The notes under the pieces: model-generated
Seen by the model: only the letters and a program-made list of their open reading frames with translations
What the model was told of the DNA's origin: nothing
Databases searched by the model: none
Shown: positions 8,053 through 15,778 of the stretch, in pieces
Layout: the number at the start of each line of letters is the position of its first letter
Numbering within the stretch: position 1 is the stretch's first letter
Assembly: GCF_002159175.1 (NCBI RefSeq)
Contig: NZ_NFGZ01000030.1
Location: 1-37,039 of the forward strand
Source: Flavonifractor sp. An92
GTDB taxonomy: Bacteria; Bacillota; Clostridia; Oscillospirales; Oscillospiraceae
Reading direction: 5' to 3'
DNA length: 37,039 nt
Made by a program: the position numbers and the translations under genes

Positions 8053-9000
8053 ATGGCCTACCAACTGGAAGAGATCAACCGTAAGGTCCACGACGACCCC
8101 AAGGCCTTTCTGGCCGAGTGCGACGGCGTCTACCAGCGCCGGATCGAGAAGGCGGTGGACCGCATCCAGGCCCGGATGAGCGAGAGCCCCATCGTGCTCC
8201 TGTCCGGACCGTCCGGCTCCGGCAAGACCACCACCGCCCTCAAGCTGGAGGAGGAGCTGGAGCGCCGGGGGATCACCTCCCACACCATCTCGATGGATAA
8301 CTATTTCAAAACCCTCAACCGGGACACCGCCCCCCGCACCCCCGAGGGGGAGATCGACTATGAGTCCCCACAGCTCCTGGACATGGACCTCCTGGACGAG
8401 ACCTTTACGAAGCTCTCCCGGGGAGAGGAAGTGGTCATCCCCAAGTTCGAGTTTTCCCGCCAGATGCGTAACGACGCCCGGGGCCGTCCCCTGCGTCTGG
8501 AGAAAAACGAGATCGCCATCTTTGAGGGCATCCACGCCCTCAACGACGAGATCGCCGGGCGGCATCCGGAGGCCACCACCCTGTATATCTCGGCCCGCTC
8601 CAATATCCTGGAGGGGGAGGAGGTCCGCTTCAAGGGCACCTGGATGCGCATCACCCGCCGGGCGGTGCGGGACCTGAATTTCCGGGGCACCGACCTCACC
8701 GAGACCATGGCCATGTGGCACAACGTCCGCCGGGGGGAGAAGCTCTACATTTCCCCCTTCAAGAACCGGGCCCACATCATCCTGGACTCCTCCCTGCGCT
8801 ACGAGGTGCCGGTGTTCACCCACTACGTCCCGCAGCTGCGCCAGGCCCTGGAGGGCCTGGACCCCGCCAACCCCCGCTTCCGGGAGCTCCACGACCTGGT
8901 GGATGCCTTCCGGTGGTTCGAGCCTCTGGACCCCACCTTGGTGGCTCCCCAGTCCCTCATCCGGGAGTTCATCGGCGGCGGCACCTACAAATACAAGTAA
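8053..9000 (+). CDS. uridine kinase-like nucleoside kinase
   Basis: This 315-aa P-loop kinase belongs to the phosphoribulokinase/uridine kinase superfamily. Walker A GPSGSGKTT is at residues 52-60; the base and sugar-binding region has SMDNYFKTLNRDT and a later EGIHALND segment. An N-terminal stretch of about 45 residues before the P-loop is longer than in classical Udk. It resembles the core of the longer clostridial nucleoside kinases without their threonyl-tRNA-synthetase-like N-terminal region. The start follows GGAAAGGAGAAACC, 18 bp after hemZ, so it is probably the last gene of that transcript. Confidence 0.85.
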   Translation: MAYQLEEINRKVHDDPKAFLAECDGVYQRRIEKAVDRIQARMSESPIVLLSGPSGSGKTTTALKLEEELERRGITSHTISMDNYFKTLNRDTAPRTPEGEIDYESPQLLDMDLLDETFTKLSRGEEVVIPKFEFSRQMRNDARGRPLRLEKNEIAIFEGIHALNDEIAGRHPEATTLYISARSNILEGEEVRFKGTWMRITRRAVRDLNFRGTDLTETMAMWHNVRRGEKLYISPFKNRAHIILDSSLRYEVPVFTHYVPQLRQALEGLDPANPRFRELHDLVDAFRWFEPLDPTLVAPQSLIREFIGGGTYKYK

Positions 9001-9057
9001 AACGGGGGAGCATAAAAACCCCTCCGCTTTGGAGAACTGAGAAAGAAGGAAACGAAC

Positions 9058-9882
9058 ATGTCCGAGTGTACCCATGATTGCTCCACCTGCGGCCAGAGCT
9101 GCAGTGAGCGTACCGAGCCCCAGAGCTTTGAGGCCAAGCCCCACGAGCTCTCCCACATCAAGAAGGTCATCGCCGTCGTCAGCGGTAAGGGCGGCGTGGG
9201 CAAGAGCCTGGTGACCTCCTCTCTGGCCGCCGCCATGCACAAGCGGGGCAAGAAGGTCGGCATCCTGGATGCCGACATCACCGGCCCCTCCATCCCCAAG
9301 TCCTTCGGCATCCACGAGCGGGCCCTGGGCAGTGAGCTGGGCATCTACCCCGTGGAGTCCAAGGGCGGCATCCAGGTGATGAGCCTGAACGTCCTCACCG
9401 ACAACGAGACCGACCCCGTCATCTGGCGCGGCCCCGTCATCGCCGGCGCGGTGAAGCAGTTCTGGACCGACGTCATCTGGGGCGACGTGGACTATCTCTT
9501 CGTGGATATGCCTCCCGGAACCGGCGATGTGCCCCTGACTGTGTTCCAGTCCCTGCCGGTGGACGGCATCGTGGTGGTCACCTCTCCCCAGGACCTGGTG
9601 AGCATGATCGTCACCAAGGCGGTGAAGATGGCCGAGATGATGCACATCCCCGTCCTGGGCCTGGTGGAGAATTACAGCTACTTCCAGTGCCCCGACTGCG
9701 GCAAGCAGCACCACATCTTCGGTGAGAGCCACATCGACGAGGTGGCCCAGGCCCACGGCCTGAAGGTGCTGGCCCGTCTGCCCATCGACCCCGGTCTGGC
9801 CGCCGCCTGCGACCGCGGCGAGATCGAGCTCTACGAGCCCAACTACCTGGCCGACGTGGCCGCGCAGCTGGACGCCGAATAA
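9058..9882 (+). CDS. Mrp/Nbp35-family Fe-S carrier ATPase
   Basis: This is a cytosolic P-loop ATPase of 274 aa that carries or transfers Fe-S clusters. The N-terminus has four cysteines (C4, C8, C11, C15) as in Nbp35-type proteins. The deviant Walker A SGKGGVGKS is at residues 42-50, a switch motif DADITGPSIP follows, and a bridging CxxC (C211, C214) sits in FQCPDCGKQH. Such CxxC pairs bind a cluster at the dimer interface. It is preceded by an AAGGAAACG ribosome site and ends 12 bp before a strong terminator hairpin. Confidence 0.93.
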   Translation: MSECTHDCSTCGQSCSERTEPQSFEAKPHELSHIKKVIAVVSGKGGVGKSLVTSSLAAAMHKRGKKVGILDADITGPSIPKSFGIHERALGSELGIYPVESKGGIQVMSLNVLTDNETDPVIWRGPVIAGAVKQFWTDVIWGDVDYLFVDMPPGTGDVPLTVFQSLPVDGIVVVTSPQDLVSMIVTKAVKMAEMMHIPVLGLVENYSYFQCPDCGKQHHIFGESHIDEVAQAHGLKVLARLPIDPGLAAACDRGEIELYEPNYLADVAAQLDAE

Positions 9883-9893
9883 GAAAAAAGCAG

Positions 9894-9933
9894 AGGGCTT
9901 GCTGTCCGGAGAGCACCGGCAGCAAGCCCTTTG
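9894..9933 (+). terminator. terminator after the Mrp-like gene
   Basis: An 11-bp perfect stem (AGGGCTTGCTG at 9894-9904 with CAGCAAGCCCT at 9920-9930) with a further inner CCGG/CCGG pairing is followed by a short TTT. The U-tract is short, so efficiency is uncertain. Confidence 0.7.
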
Positions 9934-9991
9934 ACAAAGGCGCAAACGCACACACAGGGAAACAGGACCGCGATGAGGGGAGATGACCGGT

Positions 9992-10729
9992 ATGAGAGCC
10001 TTCCGATTCATCCTTGCAGCGCTGATCCTCCTTGCCGCCTTCGGGCTGCCGCGCCTCGCGCGTACGGTCGAGGGGACGACGGACACGGAGGGGTACCCCG
10101 TGGAAGAGATGAAAGCCTTCTTGCTGTCCCGGGACTATCCGTCGGACTATCTGGATGCCCTGATCCCGCCCCAGATCGCGGTCCTCTATGAGACCGCCCG
10201 CGACAAAGACGCCTATTTTTATGGCTTTATGCCGGCAAAGGCCAGCCATGCGAATACGAGCCGGGGAGAGATCCCGGCGGACGAGCTGGACGTGACCGCG
10301 GCGGTGTCCTATTGCCCCATCCGAGCGGACGGCGCTGCCTATGTGGGAGAGTTTCTGGTATCGGTCTGTTACAACTGGGAGAAGCTCCCGGTCATCCGCG
10401 GCAGGGACACGATCACGGTAAACTGGGACAGCTCGGTGCTGAAGTACGGCGGAGACCAGAACTTTACGGCATATGACTATTTCCGCCATCCCGGAAGTAG
10501 TCAGTGGGAGACCTACAAGACCTGGAAACAGCCCAATGCGCTGGGGCAAGGCAGTGTCAGAATCGACACCTACCTGGACTCCGGCGGATATATCGACAGC
10601 GGAACCATGTGGGGATACGCCACCGGCCTGGCGGGAGCGGTCAACATTTCCCTGGACCCCAATGGCATGCTCTCCTTAAAGACAGAGGCGGTCGATCCCG
10701 CAGTCATCCATGCCATGTACACGCGTTGA
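9992..10729 (+). CDS. secreted protein of unknown function
   Basis: I do not recognise this family. The 245-aa product starts MRAFRFILAALILLAAFGLP, a positively charged then hydrophobic signal peptide or anchor, with no lipobox cysteine. ATG 9992 is preferred over 9983 because GGGGAG lies nine bases before it. The exported part has a helical, charged region (EEMKAFLLSRDYPSDYLDAL), then a long Tyr/Trp/Gly-rich, probably beta-rich region (TVNWDSSVLKYGGDQNF, SVRIDTYLDSGG). The gene stands alone between two terminators and its codon use is less GC-biased than its neighbours. A TTGACA at 9931-9936 has no convincing -10 partner. The role is unknown. Confidence 0.75.
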   Translation: MRAFRFILAALILLAAFGLPRLARTVEGTTDTEGYPVEEMKAFLLSRDYPSDYLDALIPPQIAVLYETARDKDAYFYGFMPAKASHANTSRGEIPADELDVTAAVSYCPIRADGAAYVGEFLVSVCYNWEKLPVIRGRDTITVNWDSSVLKYGGDQNFTAYDYFRHPGSSQWETYKTWKQPNALGQGSVRIDTYLDSGGYIDSGTMWGYATGLAGAVNISLDPNGMLSLKTEAVDPAVIHAMYTR

Positions 10730-10752
10730 CGCATCCGGCGTCGAAAGACAAA

Positions 10753-10785
10753 AAAATTCCCGGACCAATCTGGTCCGGGAATTTT
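10753..10785. terminator. bidirectional terminator between the secreted-protein gene and rpmA
   Basis: A perfect 15-bp stem (10753-10767 with 10771-10785), centred on GGACCA-ATC-TGGTCC, has an A-run on the left and a T-run on the right. It can therefore end transcripts from the secreted-protein gene and from the oppositely oriented rplU-prp-rpmA operon. Confidence 0.92.
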
Positions 10786-10804
10786 CATACGTTCGCAACA
10801 GCGA

Positions 10805-11089
10805 TTACTGGGCGATCTCCACGATAGAGACCTGCTTGCGGTCCTTGCCCAGGCGCTCGAACTTGACCTTGCCGTCCTTCAGGGCGAACAGGGTGTCGTC
10901 GCTGCCCTTGCCCACGTTCACACCGGGGTGGATGTGGGTGCCGCGCTGACGGACCAGGATGTTGCCGGCCAGCACGAACTGACCGTCGCCGCGCTTGACG
11001 CCCAGACGCTTGGACTCAGAGTCACGGCCGTTACGGGTGGAGCCGACGCCCTTCTTGTGGGCGAAGAACTGAAGACCGATATTCAGCAT
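10805..11089 (-). CDS. rpmA: 50S ribosomal protein L27
   Basis: L27 lies near the peptidyl-transferase centre of the 50S subunit. The start is set at 11089 ([14 protein letters not shown]) because the Firmicutes form begins there; an ATG at 11104 would add five residues without family support. Length is 94 aa. The N-terminal nine residues (MLNIGLQFF) are the segment removed by the Prp protease before AHKKG, and Prp is encoded just upstream. It is the last gene of the rplU-prp-rpmA operon and ends before a bidirectional terminator. Confidence 0.97.
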   Translation of the reverse strand: MLNIGLQFFAHKKGVGSTRNGRDSESKRLGVKRGDGQFVLAGNILVRQRGTHIHPGVNVGKGSDDTLFALKDGKVKFERLGKDRKQVSIVEIAQ

Positions 11090-11138
11090 GTTGTACACCT
11101 CCAAACGTGTGTGGATCCAATCACTCGGGGGAGAGGAC

Positions 11139-11465
11139 TTACTCCTCCTCCACCACGAGAATGTGCTCAGGATATTCCTCGTGAAGCTGGGTAAAGTAGA
11201 GCATCAGGGCCGCCAGAAGGGTCTGGCAGGTCTCCTCATTCTGCTCGCCCAGTCCACCGGGGAGTTTCAGCGAGATGGAATCGTCCTTGACCTTCACCGA
11301 GGCCTCCAGGCCCAGCACGTCGTTGACGGCGCACTCGGTCAGGCGGATGGCGCTGGTGATGGCAGCGCAGACGATGTCGCTTCCCGCTTCGGCGTAGCCG
11401 CTGTGGCCCTTCGACTGAAAGCCCACGATGCGCTCGCCCTCCATGCGGAAGGATATGGTGGTCAT
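11139..11465 (-). CDS. prp: ribosomal-processing cysteine protease Prp
   Basis: Prp cleaves the N-terminal extension of L27 in Firmicutes and related groups. The 108-aa product has the catalytic histidine in GHSGYAEAG (His21) and the catalytic cysteine in SDIVCAAIT (Cys33), with the family's spacing. It lies between rplU and rpmA, seven bases after rplU, which is the usual position. The substrate motif is present in the downstream L27. Confidence 0.96.
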   Translation of the reverse strand: MTTISFRMEGERIVGFQSKGHSGYAEAGSDIVCAAITSAIRLTECAVNDVLGLEASVKVKDDSISLKLPGGLGEQNEETCQTLLAALMLYFTQLHEEYPEHILVVEEE

Positions 11466-11472
11466 ATCCGGA

Positions 11473-11784
11473 TTACACGGAGATCTTGCCGATGGTCACC
11501 TTGGTGTAGGGCTGACGGTGACCCTGGCGCTTGTGATAGCCCTTCTTGGGCTTATACTTGAAGACCATGATCTTCTTGCCCTTGCCGTTCTTCACCACGG
11601 AAGCCTCGACCTTGGCGCCGTCCACCACGGGGGTGCCGAAGGTGGCCTTGTCGCCGTCGACCACAGCCAGGACCTTGTCGAACACGATGGCGTCACCAGC
11701 CTCGTTGGGCAGCTTCTCGACGAAAATGGTATCGCCCTCCGCCACCTTGTACTGCTTGCCGCCAGTCACAATGATTGCCTGCAT
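11473..11784 (-). CDS. rplU: 50S ribosomal protein L21
   Basis: L21 is a 23S rRNA-binding protein of the 50S subunit. The 103-aa product starts [18 protein letters not shown] and ends with the conserved [19 protein letters not shown] region. It is the first gene of the rplU-prp-rpmA operon, with a GAAGGAGTGAAAC ribosome site and a leader of about 80 bases. Confidence 0.98.
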   Translation of the reverse strand: MQAIIVTGGKQYKVAEGDTIFVEKLPNEAGDAIVFDKVLAVVDGDKATFGTPVVDGAKVEASVVKNGKGKKIMVFKYKPKKGYHKRQGHRQPYTKVTIGKISV

Positions 11785-11865
11785 TCTTGTTTCACTCCTT
11801 CATTACGGACTCGCTGTCGGGGGCGGGAGCGGTGTCGCTCCGCTTGTAGACCCATTCAAAGCGGC
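11785..11865 (-). promoter_or_regulatory. rplU leader RNA with hairpin, possible L21 autoregulatory leader
   Basis: The leader between the predicted start of transcription and the rplU ATG contains a GGAGCG/CGCTCC hairpin with a four-base loop (11826-11841). L21 leaders are a known Firmicutes RNA class, but I cannot confirm membership by eye. Confidence 0.4.
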
Positions 11866-11871
11866 CCTAAC

Positions 11872-11900
11872 AGTATATCAATGGGGCGTGCGTTTGTCAA
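11872..11900 (-). promoter_or_regulatory. strong promoter for rplU-prp-rpmA
   Basis: A consensus TTGACA (11900-11895), a 17-bp spacer and TATACT (11877-11872) lie on the minus strand. The -35 box and spacer sit inside the last codons of the metallophosphatase gene (stop at 11878), so the ribosomal operon is driven from within its upstream neighbour. Confidence 0.88.
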
Positions 11901-13056
11901 TGATTTTCCCGTAAAAAGGCGGGATTTTTTGGACGAGCGCGGGTTTCTCCGCCCCGGTCCGGGCAATTCGCCCGGTATACCAGCCGGTGACGCCGTTCCG
12001 CTTGGCCAGGATGCCCCGGCTGGTCTCCCGCACGACGGCAAGGGTGTCTCCGGGGGAGACAGGGAGGAGGTAATCGGTGGAGTCCTCGCAGCGGAGGACG
12101 CCGCCCTGCTCGTAGAGGTACTCGGTCAGAAGGTCCAGCACCCGGCCGGTGGCGATGTGGCGGCAGCGGCAGAACTCCGCCCCCCGCTCCAGCACCTCCA
12201 CCGGGTTCTCGCTCCAGCGGATGTTGATGGAGTTCTGAGAGGGGGCCTGCCCGTCCAGGGCCACCACCCGGGGCAGGCCGTCCCAGGCGGCGTAGTGGAA
12301 ATCGGTGTGGTTCCCGGCGGGGAGGATGAGGGCGTTGAGCTGCCCATCCCACTTGAGCTGACAGCCGCCGTCGATGCTGAGGATATGCCGCTCGGGCAGC
12401 AGGAGGGGGGTAGCGTCGGGGATGTCCAGGTGGTAGAGGGTCACCGGCCAGTGCCCCACCACCACCCAGCGGCGGAAGGAGTAGGGCTTGGCCAGAAAGT
12501 CGTCGTTTTTCATGCACGGCCAGGCAGGGAGCTCCTCCAGCCGGTCCTCCCGGGACACGCCCCCGTGGACGAAGAGAAAGTCGTCGCTGAGGAGGACGGT
12601 GGGGAGGCTCCGCAGGAAGTCCAGCTCCGGGCCATAAGACGCCCGGATGGCCGCCCGGAGGGCGGGGAAGTCATCCGGGCTCCGGAGGGGGAGGCCCAGT
12701 TCGTCGGCCATCTGGCGTAAAATGCATTTTTTGCCCCACTTGAAGATGTAGGACTCATAGAAGGCCTGGGGGATGCCCGGGTTCTCGTCAGCAAAGTTAT
12801 AGGTCAGGTTGTCGCAGTTGCCGCAGAGCATGTGGACCCGGTGGGTCTGGGAGAGGGCCATCACCTCCCGCAGGAGGGTGAGGCTCTCCTCGCCCTTTTC
12901 CAGCAAATCCCCCAGCAGAATGAGCTCGTCCTCCGGGGAGAAGTCCAGGGCCTTCAAGAGGGACCAGAAGAAGTCCCGGTTGCCGTGGACGTCGCTGAGG
13001 ACCAGCACCCGCCGGTCCGGGTCCAGGGTGAGGGGGCGCACGGTGACGTATTCCAT
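11878..13056 (-). CDS. calcineurin-like metallophosphatase with C-terminal SH3-like tail
   Basis: This 392-aa metallophosphoesterase shows all the dimetal motifs: SDVHGN at residues 21-26, GDLLEKG, GNCDN, FVHGG and VVVGHWP. It resembles Ser/Thr-phosphatase-like and ApaH-like enzymes; the substrate is not evident. After the catalytic domain, a segment containing GDTLAVVRETSRGILAKRNG and WYTGRI looks like a bacterial SH3-type fold, suggesting attachment to another protein or the wall. There is no signal peptide, so a cytosolic location is likely. It follows the PPC-domain gene by 11 bp, probably in one transcript. Confidence 0.85.
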   Translation of the reverse strand: MEYVTVRPLTLDPDRRVLVLSDVHGNRDFFWSLLKALDFSPEDELILLGDLLEKGEESLTLLREVMALSQTHRVHMLCGNCDNLTYNFADENPGIPQAFYESYIFKWGKKCILRQMADELGLPLRSPDDFPALRAAIRASYGPELDFLRSLPTVLLSDDFLFVHGGVSREDRLEELPAWPCMKNDDFLAKPYSFRRWVVVGHWPVTLYHLDIPDATPLLLPERHILSIDGGCQLKWDGQLNALILPAGNHTDFHYAAWDGLPRVVALDGQAPSQNSINIRWSENPVEVLERGAEFCRCRHIATGRVLDLLTEYLYEQGGVLRCEDSTDYLLPVSPGDTLAVVRETSRGILAKRNGVTGWYTGRIARTGAEKPALVQKIPPFYGKIIDKRTPH

Positions 13057-13067
13057 GGAGCGCCCCC

Positions 13068-13469
13068 TTACGGCGTGAGGGGCCGGATGTCCAGCTCCTC
13101 ATAGCCGGTCTGTTCGTCCCACACCCGGCCAAAGGCTACCCCGGGCACCTCCTGGAGCACCACCTCGCAGGTGGTGTTGACGATGCACCCGTCTTTCAGA
13201 TGCCCCCCGAGGGTAGAGAGGTCCTCCCGGGAGAGGGAGATGTGCAGATGGAGCCGCTCCTTCGAGAGGGTGCCCATGAGGGAGACGATCTCCAGCGGCT
13301 CGTCCAGGGTGTGGACGGTCACACCCGAGGCGTCCCGGATCACCGCCCGGCTCAGACAGCCCACGGCGGACAGCACCACCGCCGCGTCGATGGCGTGGGC
13401 GCGGGCGTACTCCTCCAGGGACCGGCGCAGGTCGTCCCCCCGGTGGAGGCGGAAACAGTGGATGGACAT
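13068..13469 (-). CDS. PPC (DUF296) domain protein
   Basis: This is a 133-aa stand-alone PPC/DUF296 domain protein, the family best known from plant AT-hook DNA-binding proteins and from small bacterial trimers. Start ATG 13469 (MSIHCFRLHRGDDL) is chosen because AGGGGGAGCG precedes it; the upstream ATG at 13490 overlaps that site. Recognisable parts are the N-terminal RLHRGDDL, the central SAVGCLSRAVIRD and LMGTLS, and GHLKDGCIVNTTCEVVL near the C-terminus. The bacterial function is not well defined. It is first of a two-gene unit with the phosphatase. Confidence 0.85.
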   Translation of the reverse strand: MSIHCFRLHRGDDLRRSLEEYARAHAIDAAVVLSAVGCLSRAVIRDASGVTVHTLDEPLEIVSLMGTLSKERLHLHISLSREDLSTLGGHLKDGCIVNTTCEVVLQEVPGVAFGRVWDEQTGYEELDIRPLTP

Positions 13470-13502
13470 GGATCGCTCCCCCTTTGACATGCAGTTTGCT
13501 CC

Positions 13503-13531
13503 ATTATAATGCCCCCGGTTTTCCCAGGCAA
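13503..13531 (-). promoter_or_regulatory. promoter for the PPC-phosphatase pair
   Basis: The minus strand has TTGCCT (13531-13526), a 17-bp spacer and a perfect TATAAT (13508-13503), about 34 bases before the PPC-protein start. It is back-to-back with the htpG promoter. Confidence 0.75.
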
Positions 13532-13564
13532 GGGGAGGGAATTGTAAACAATCTGAAAACCCCC

Positions 13565-13593
13565 TTGAAAATTGCTGTGCGAAGGACTATGAT
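13565..13593 (+). promoter_or_regulatory. htpG promoter
   Basis: TTGAAA (13565-13570), a 17-bp spacer and TATGAT (13588-13593) place the start of transcription at about 13600, inside the adjacent CIRCE operator. Confidence 0.85.
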
Positions 13594-13597
13594 ACTG

Positions 13598-13624
13598 TTA
13601 GCACTCAGAGAGGAAGAGTGCTAA
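13598..13624 (+). promoter_or_regulatory. CIRCE operator (HrcA binding site) upstream of htpG
   Basis: Perfect half-sites TTAGCACTC (13598-13606) and GAGTGCTAA (13616-13624) are separated by nine bases. This is the exact CIRCE consensus bound by the heat-shock repressor HrcA. It overlaps the predicted transcription start, so HrcA would block htpG directly. Confidence 0.97.
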
Positions 13625-13668
13625 AACTTCGATTCACGGATTTGTTTTCATATAGGGAGGAACTGTTT

Positions 13669-15594
13669 ATGGAAAAGAAAGCCTTTCAGGCGGAGTCCCA
13701 GCGTCTGCTGGACCTGATGATCAACTCCATCTACACCCACAAGGAGATCTTCCTGCGCGAGCTCATCTCCAACGCCAGCGACGCCGTGGACAAGCTGGCC
13801 TATAAGGCTCTCACCGATGACCAGGTGGGCCTGGACCGCTCCGACTTCAAGATCACCCTGACCCCCGACCAGATCGCCCGGACCCTCACCATCAGTGACA
13901 ACGGCATCGGCATGACCAAGGAGGAGCTGGAGGAGAACCTGGGCACCATCGCCAAGAGCGGCTCCCTGCAGTTCAAGCAGGACATGGCCGCCAAGGACGC
14001 CGGCGAGGGCAAGAGCGACGTGGACATCATCGGCCAATTCGGCGTGGGCTTCTACTCCGCCTTTATGGTGGCCGACCAGGTGACCGTCACCTCCAAGGCC
14101 TACGGCAGCGACCAGGCCTGGCGCTGGCAGTCCGACGGCAAGGACGGCTACACCATCGAGCCCTGCGAGAAGGCCGGCGCCGGCACCGACGTGGTCCTCC
14201 ACATCAAGGCCAACACCGAGGACGACCACTATGACGAGTACCTGGAGCAGTACCGCATCGCCGATCTGGTGAAGAAGTACTCCGACTACATCCACTACCC
14301 CATCGTCATGCTCATGCACAAGTCCCGCCAGAAGCCCCGCCCCGAGGACGCCGGCGACGACTACAAGCCCGAGTGGGAGGACTATGACGAGTGGCAGACC
14401 CTCAACTCCATGGTGCCCCTGTGGCAGCGGCCCAAGAGCGAGGTGAAGGACGAGGAGTACAACCAGTTCTATAAGGAGAAGTACGGCGACTGGGAGGACC
14501 CCCTCAGCGTCGTCCACGTCTCCGCCGAGGGCGCGGTGGAGTACAAGGCCATGCTCTATATCCCCGCCCACGCCCCCTATAACTTCTACACCCGGGACTA
14601 CGAGAAGGGCCTGCAGCTCTACTCCTCGGGCGTCCTCATCATGGACCAGTGCGCCGACCTCGTCAGCGACCACTTCCGTTTCGTCCGCGGCGTGGTGGAC
14701 TCCCAGGACTTCTCCCTCAACATCTCCCGCGAGATGCTCCAGCACACCCGCCAGCTGAAGGTGATCGCCTCCAACCTGGACAAGAAGATCAAGGCGGAGC
14801 TCATGAAGCTCCAGAAGGACGACCGGGAGAAGTACGAGCAGTTCTGGAAGAGCTTCGGCATGCAGATCAAGTACGGCGTGCTGGATGACTACGGCGCCCA
14901 CAAGGACTTCCTGAAGGACCTCCTGCTGTTCTGGTCCGCCAAGGAGGGCAAGCTGGTCACTCTGGCCGAGTACCAGGAGCACATGGCCGAGGATCAGCCC
15001 TATATCTACTTCGCCGCCGGCGAGAGCGCCGAGAAAATCGCCCGCCTGCCCCAGGCCGAGCGCATCCTGGACAAGGGCTACGACATCCTCTGCCTCACCG
15101 ACGACCCCGACGAGTTCGTCATCAACTCCCTGGGCGCGGTGAACGAGAAGTCCTTCAAGTCGGTCAATGACGAGGACGCCCTCCCCGAGAGCGACGAGGA
15201 CAAGGAGAAGGCCAAGCAGCAGGCCGAGGAGAACAAGGACGTGCTGGACTTCGTGAAGGAGGCCCTGGGCGACGAGATCAAGGAGGCCCGCATCTCCAAG
15301 ATCCTGAAGAGCGGCGCGGTGTGCCTCACCACCGACGGCCCCATCACCCTGGAGATGGAGAAGTACTTCAACCGCATGGACCCCGAGCGCTCCGCCGGCA
15401 TGAAGGCCCAGCGGGTGCTGGAGCTCAACCCCGACTCCTCCGCCTTCGCCGCCCTGAAGGCCGCCATGGCCAGCGACAAGGACAAGGCCAAGACCTATGC
15501 CCAGATCCTCTACGCCCAGGCCCAGCTCATCGCCGGGCTGCCCCTGGCCGACCCCACCGCCTACGCCGAGCTGGTCTGCTCTCTGATGCAGTAA
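13669..15594 (+). CDS. htpG: molecular chaperone HtpG (Hsp90)
   Basis: HtpG is the bacterial Hsp90, an ATP-dependent chaperone. The start at 13669 (MEKKAFQAESQRLLDLM) follows AGGGAGGA; the open frame extends upstream into the CIRCE element and is not used. Length is 641 aa. The GHKL ATPase motifs are ELISNASDAVDK, SDNGIGMT and GQFGVGFYSAFMV, followed by middle and C-terminal dimerisation domains (QRVLELNPDSSAF). An acidic, Lys/Glu-rich segment near residue 510 matches the variable linker. No terminator is obvious after the stop. Confidence 0.97.
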   Translation: MEKKAFQAESQRLLDLMINSIYTHKEIFLRELISNASDAVDKLAYKALTDDQVGLDRSDFKITLTPDQIARTLTISDNGIGMTKEELEENLGTIAKSGSLQFKQDMAAKDAGEGKSDVDIIGQFGVGFYSAFMVADQVTVTSKAYGSDQAWRWQSDGKDGYTIEPCEKAGAGTDVVLHIKANTEDDHYDEYLEQYRIADLVKKYSDYIHYPIVMLMHKSRQKPRPEDAGDDYKPEWEDYDEWQTLNSMVPLWQRPKSEVKDEEYNQFYKEKYGDWEDPLSVVHVSAEGAVEYKAMLYIPAHAPYNFYTRDYEKGLQLYSSGVLIMDQCADLVSDHFRFVRGVVDSQDFSLNISREMLQHTRQLKVIASNLDKKIKAELMKLQKDDREKYEQFWKSFGMQIKYGVLDDYGAHKDFLKDLLLFWSAKEGKLVTLAEYQEHMAEDQPYIYFAAGESAEKIARLPQAERILDKGYDILCLTDDPDEFVINSLGAVNEKSFKSVNDEDALPESDEDKEKAKQQAEENKDVLDFVKEALGDEIKEARISKILKSGAVCLTTDGPITLEMEKYFNRMDPERSAGMKAQRVLELNPDSSAFAALKAAMASDKDKAKTYAQILYAQAQLIAGLPLADPTAYAELVCSLMQ

Positions 15595-15731
15595 AGCGAG
15601 CCTCACGAATTCTGGGGAAAAGGGTTGCATTTTCGGAACTTTGGCCATACTGCTGAATTTCAGACCGGTTTTCGTTTCAAAGACTGGCTCACAAAATCGG
15701 ATAAATTCTTTTTTTCCTCCGGGTCCTGTAC

Positions 15732-15737
15732 TATAAT
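15732..15737 (+). promoter_or_regulatory. -10 element for the HPr-like gene
   Basis: A perfect TATAAT (15732-15737) lies 41 bases before the ATG. The matching -35 region is only a T-run (15709-15715), so the promoter may rely on other contacts. Confidence 0.55.
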
Positions 15738-15778
15738 AGAATGCAGAAAATATTACGCGAGTACGGGAGGAATTACCC

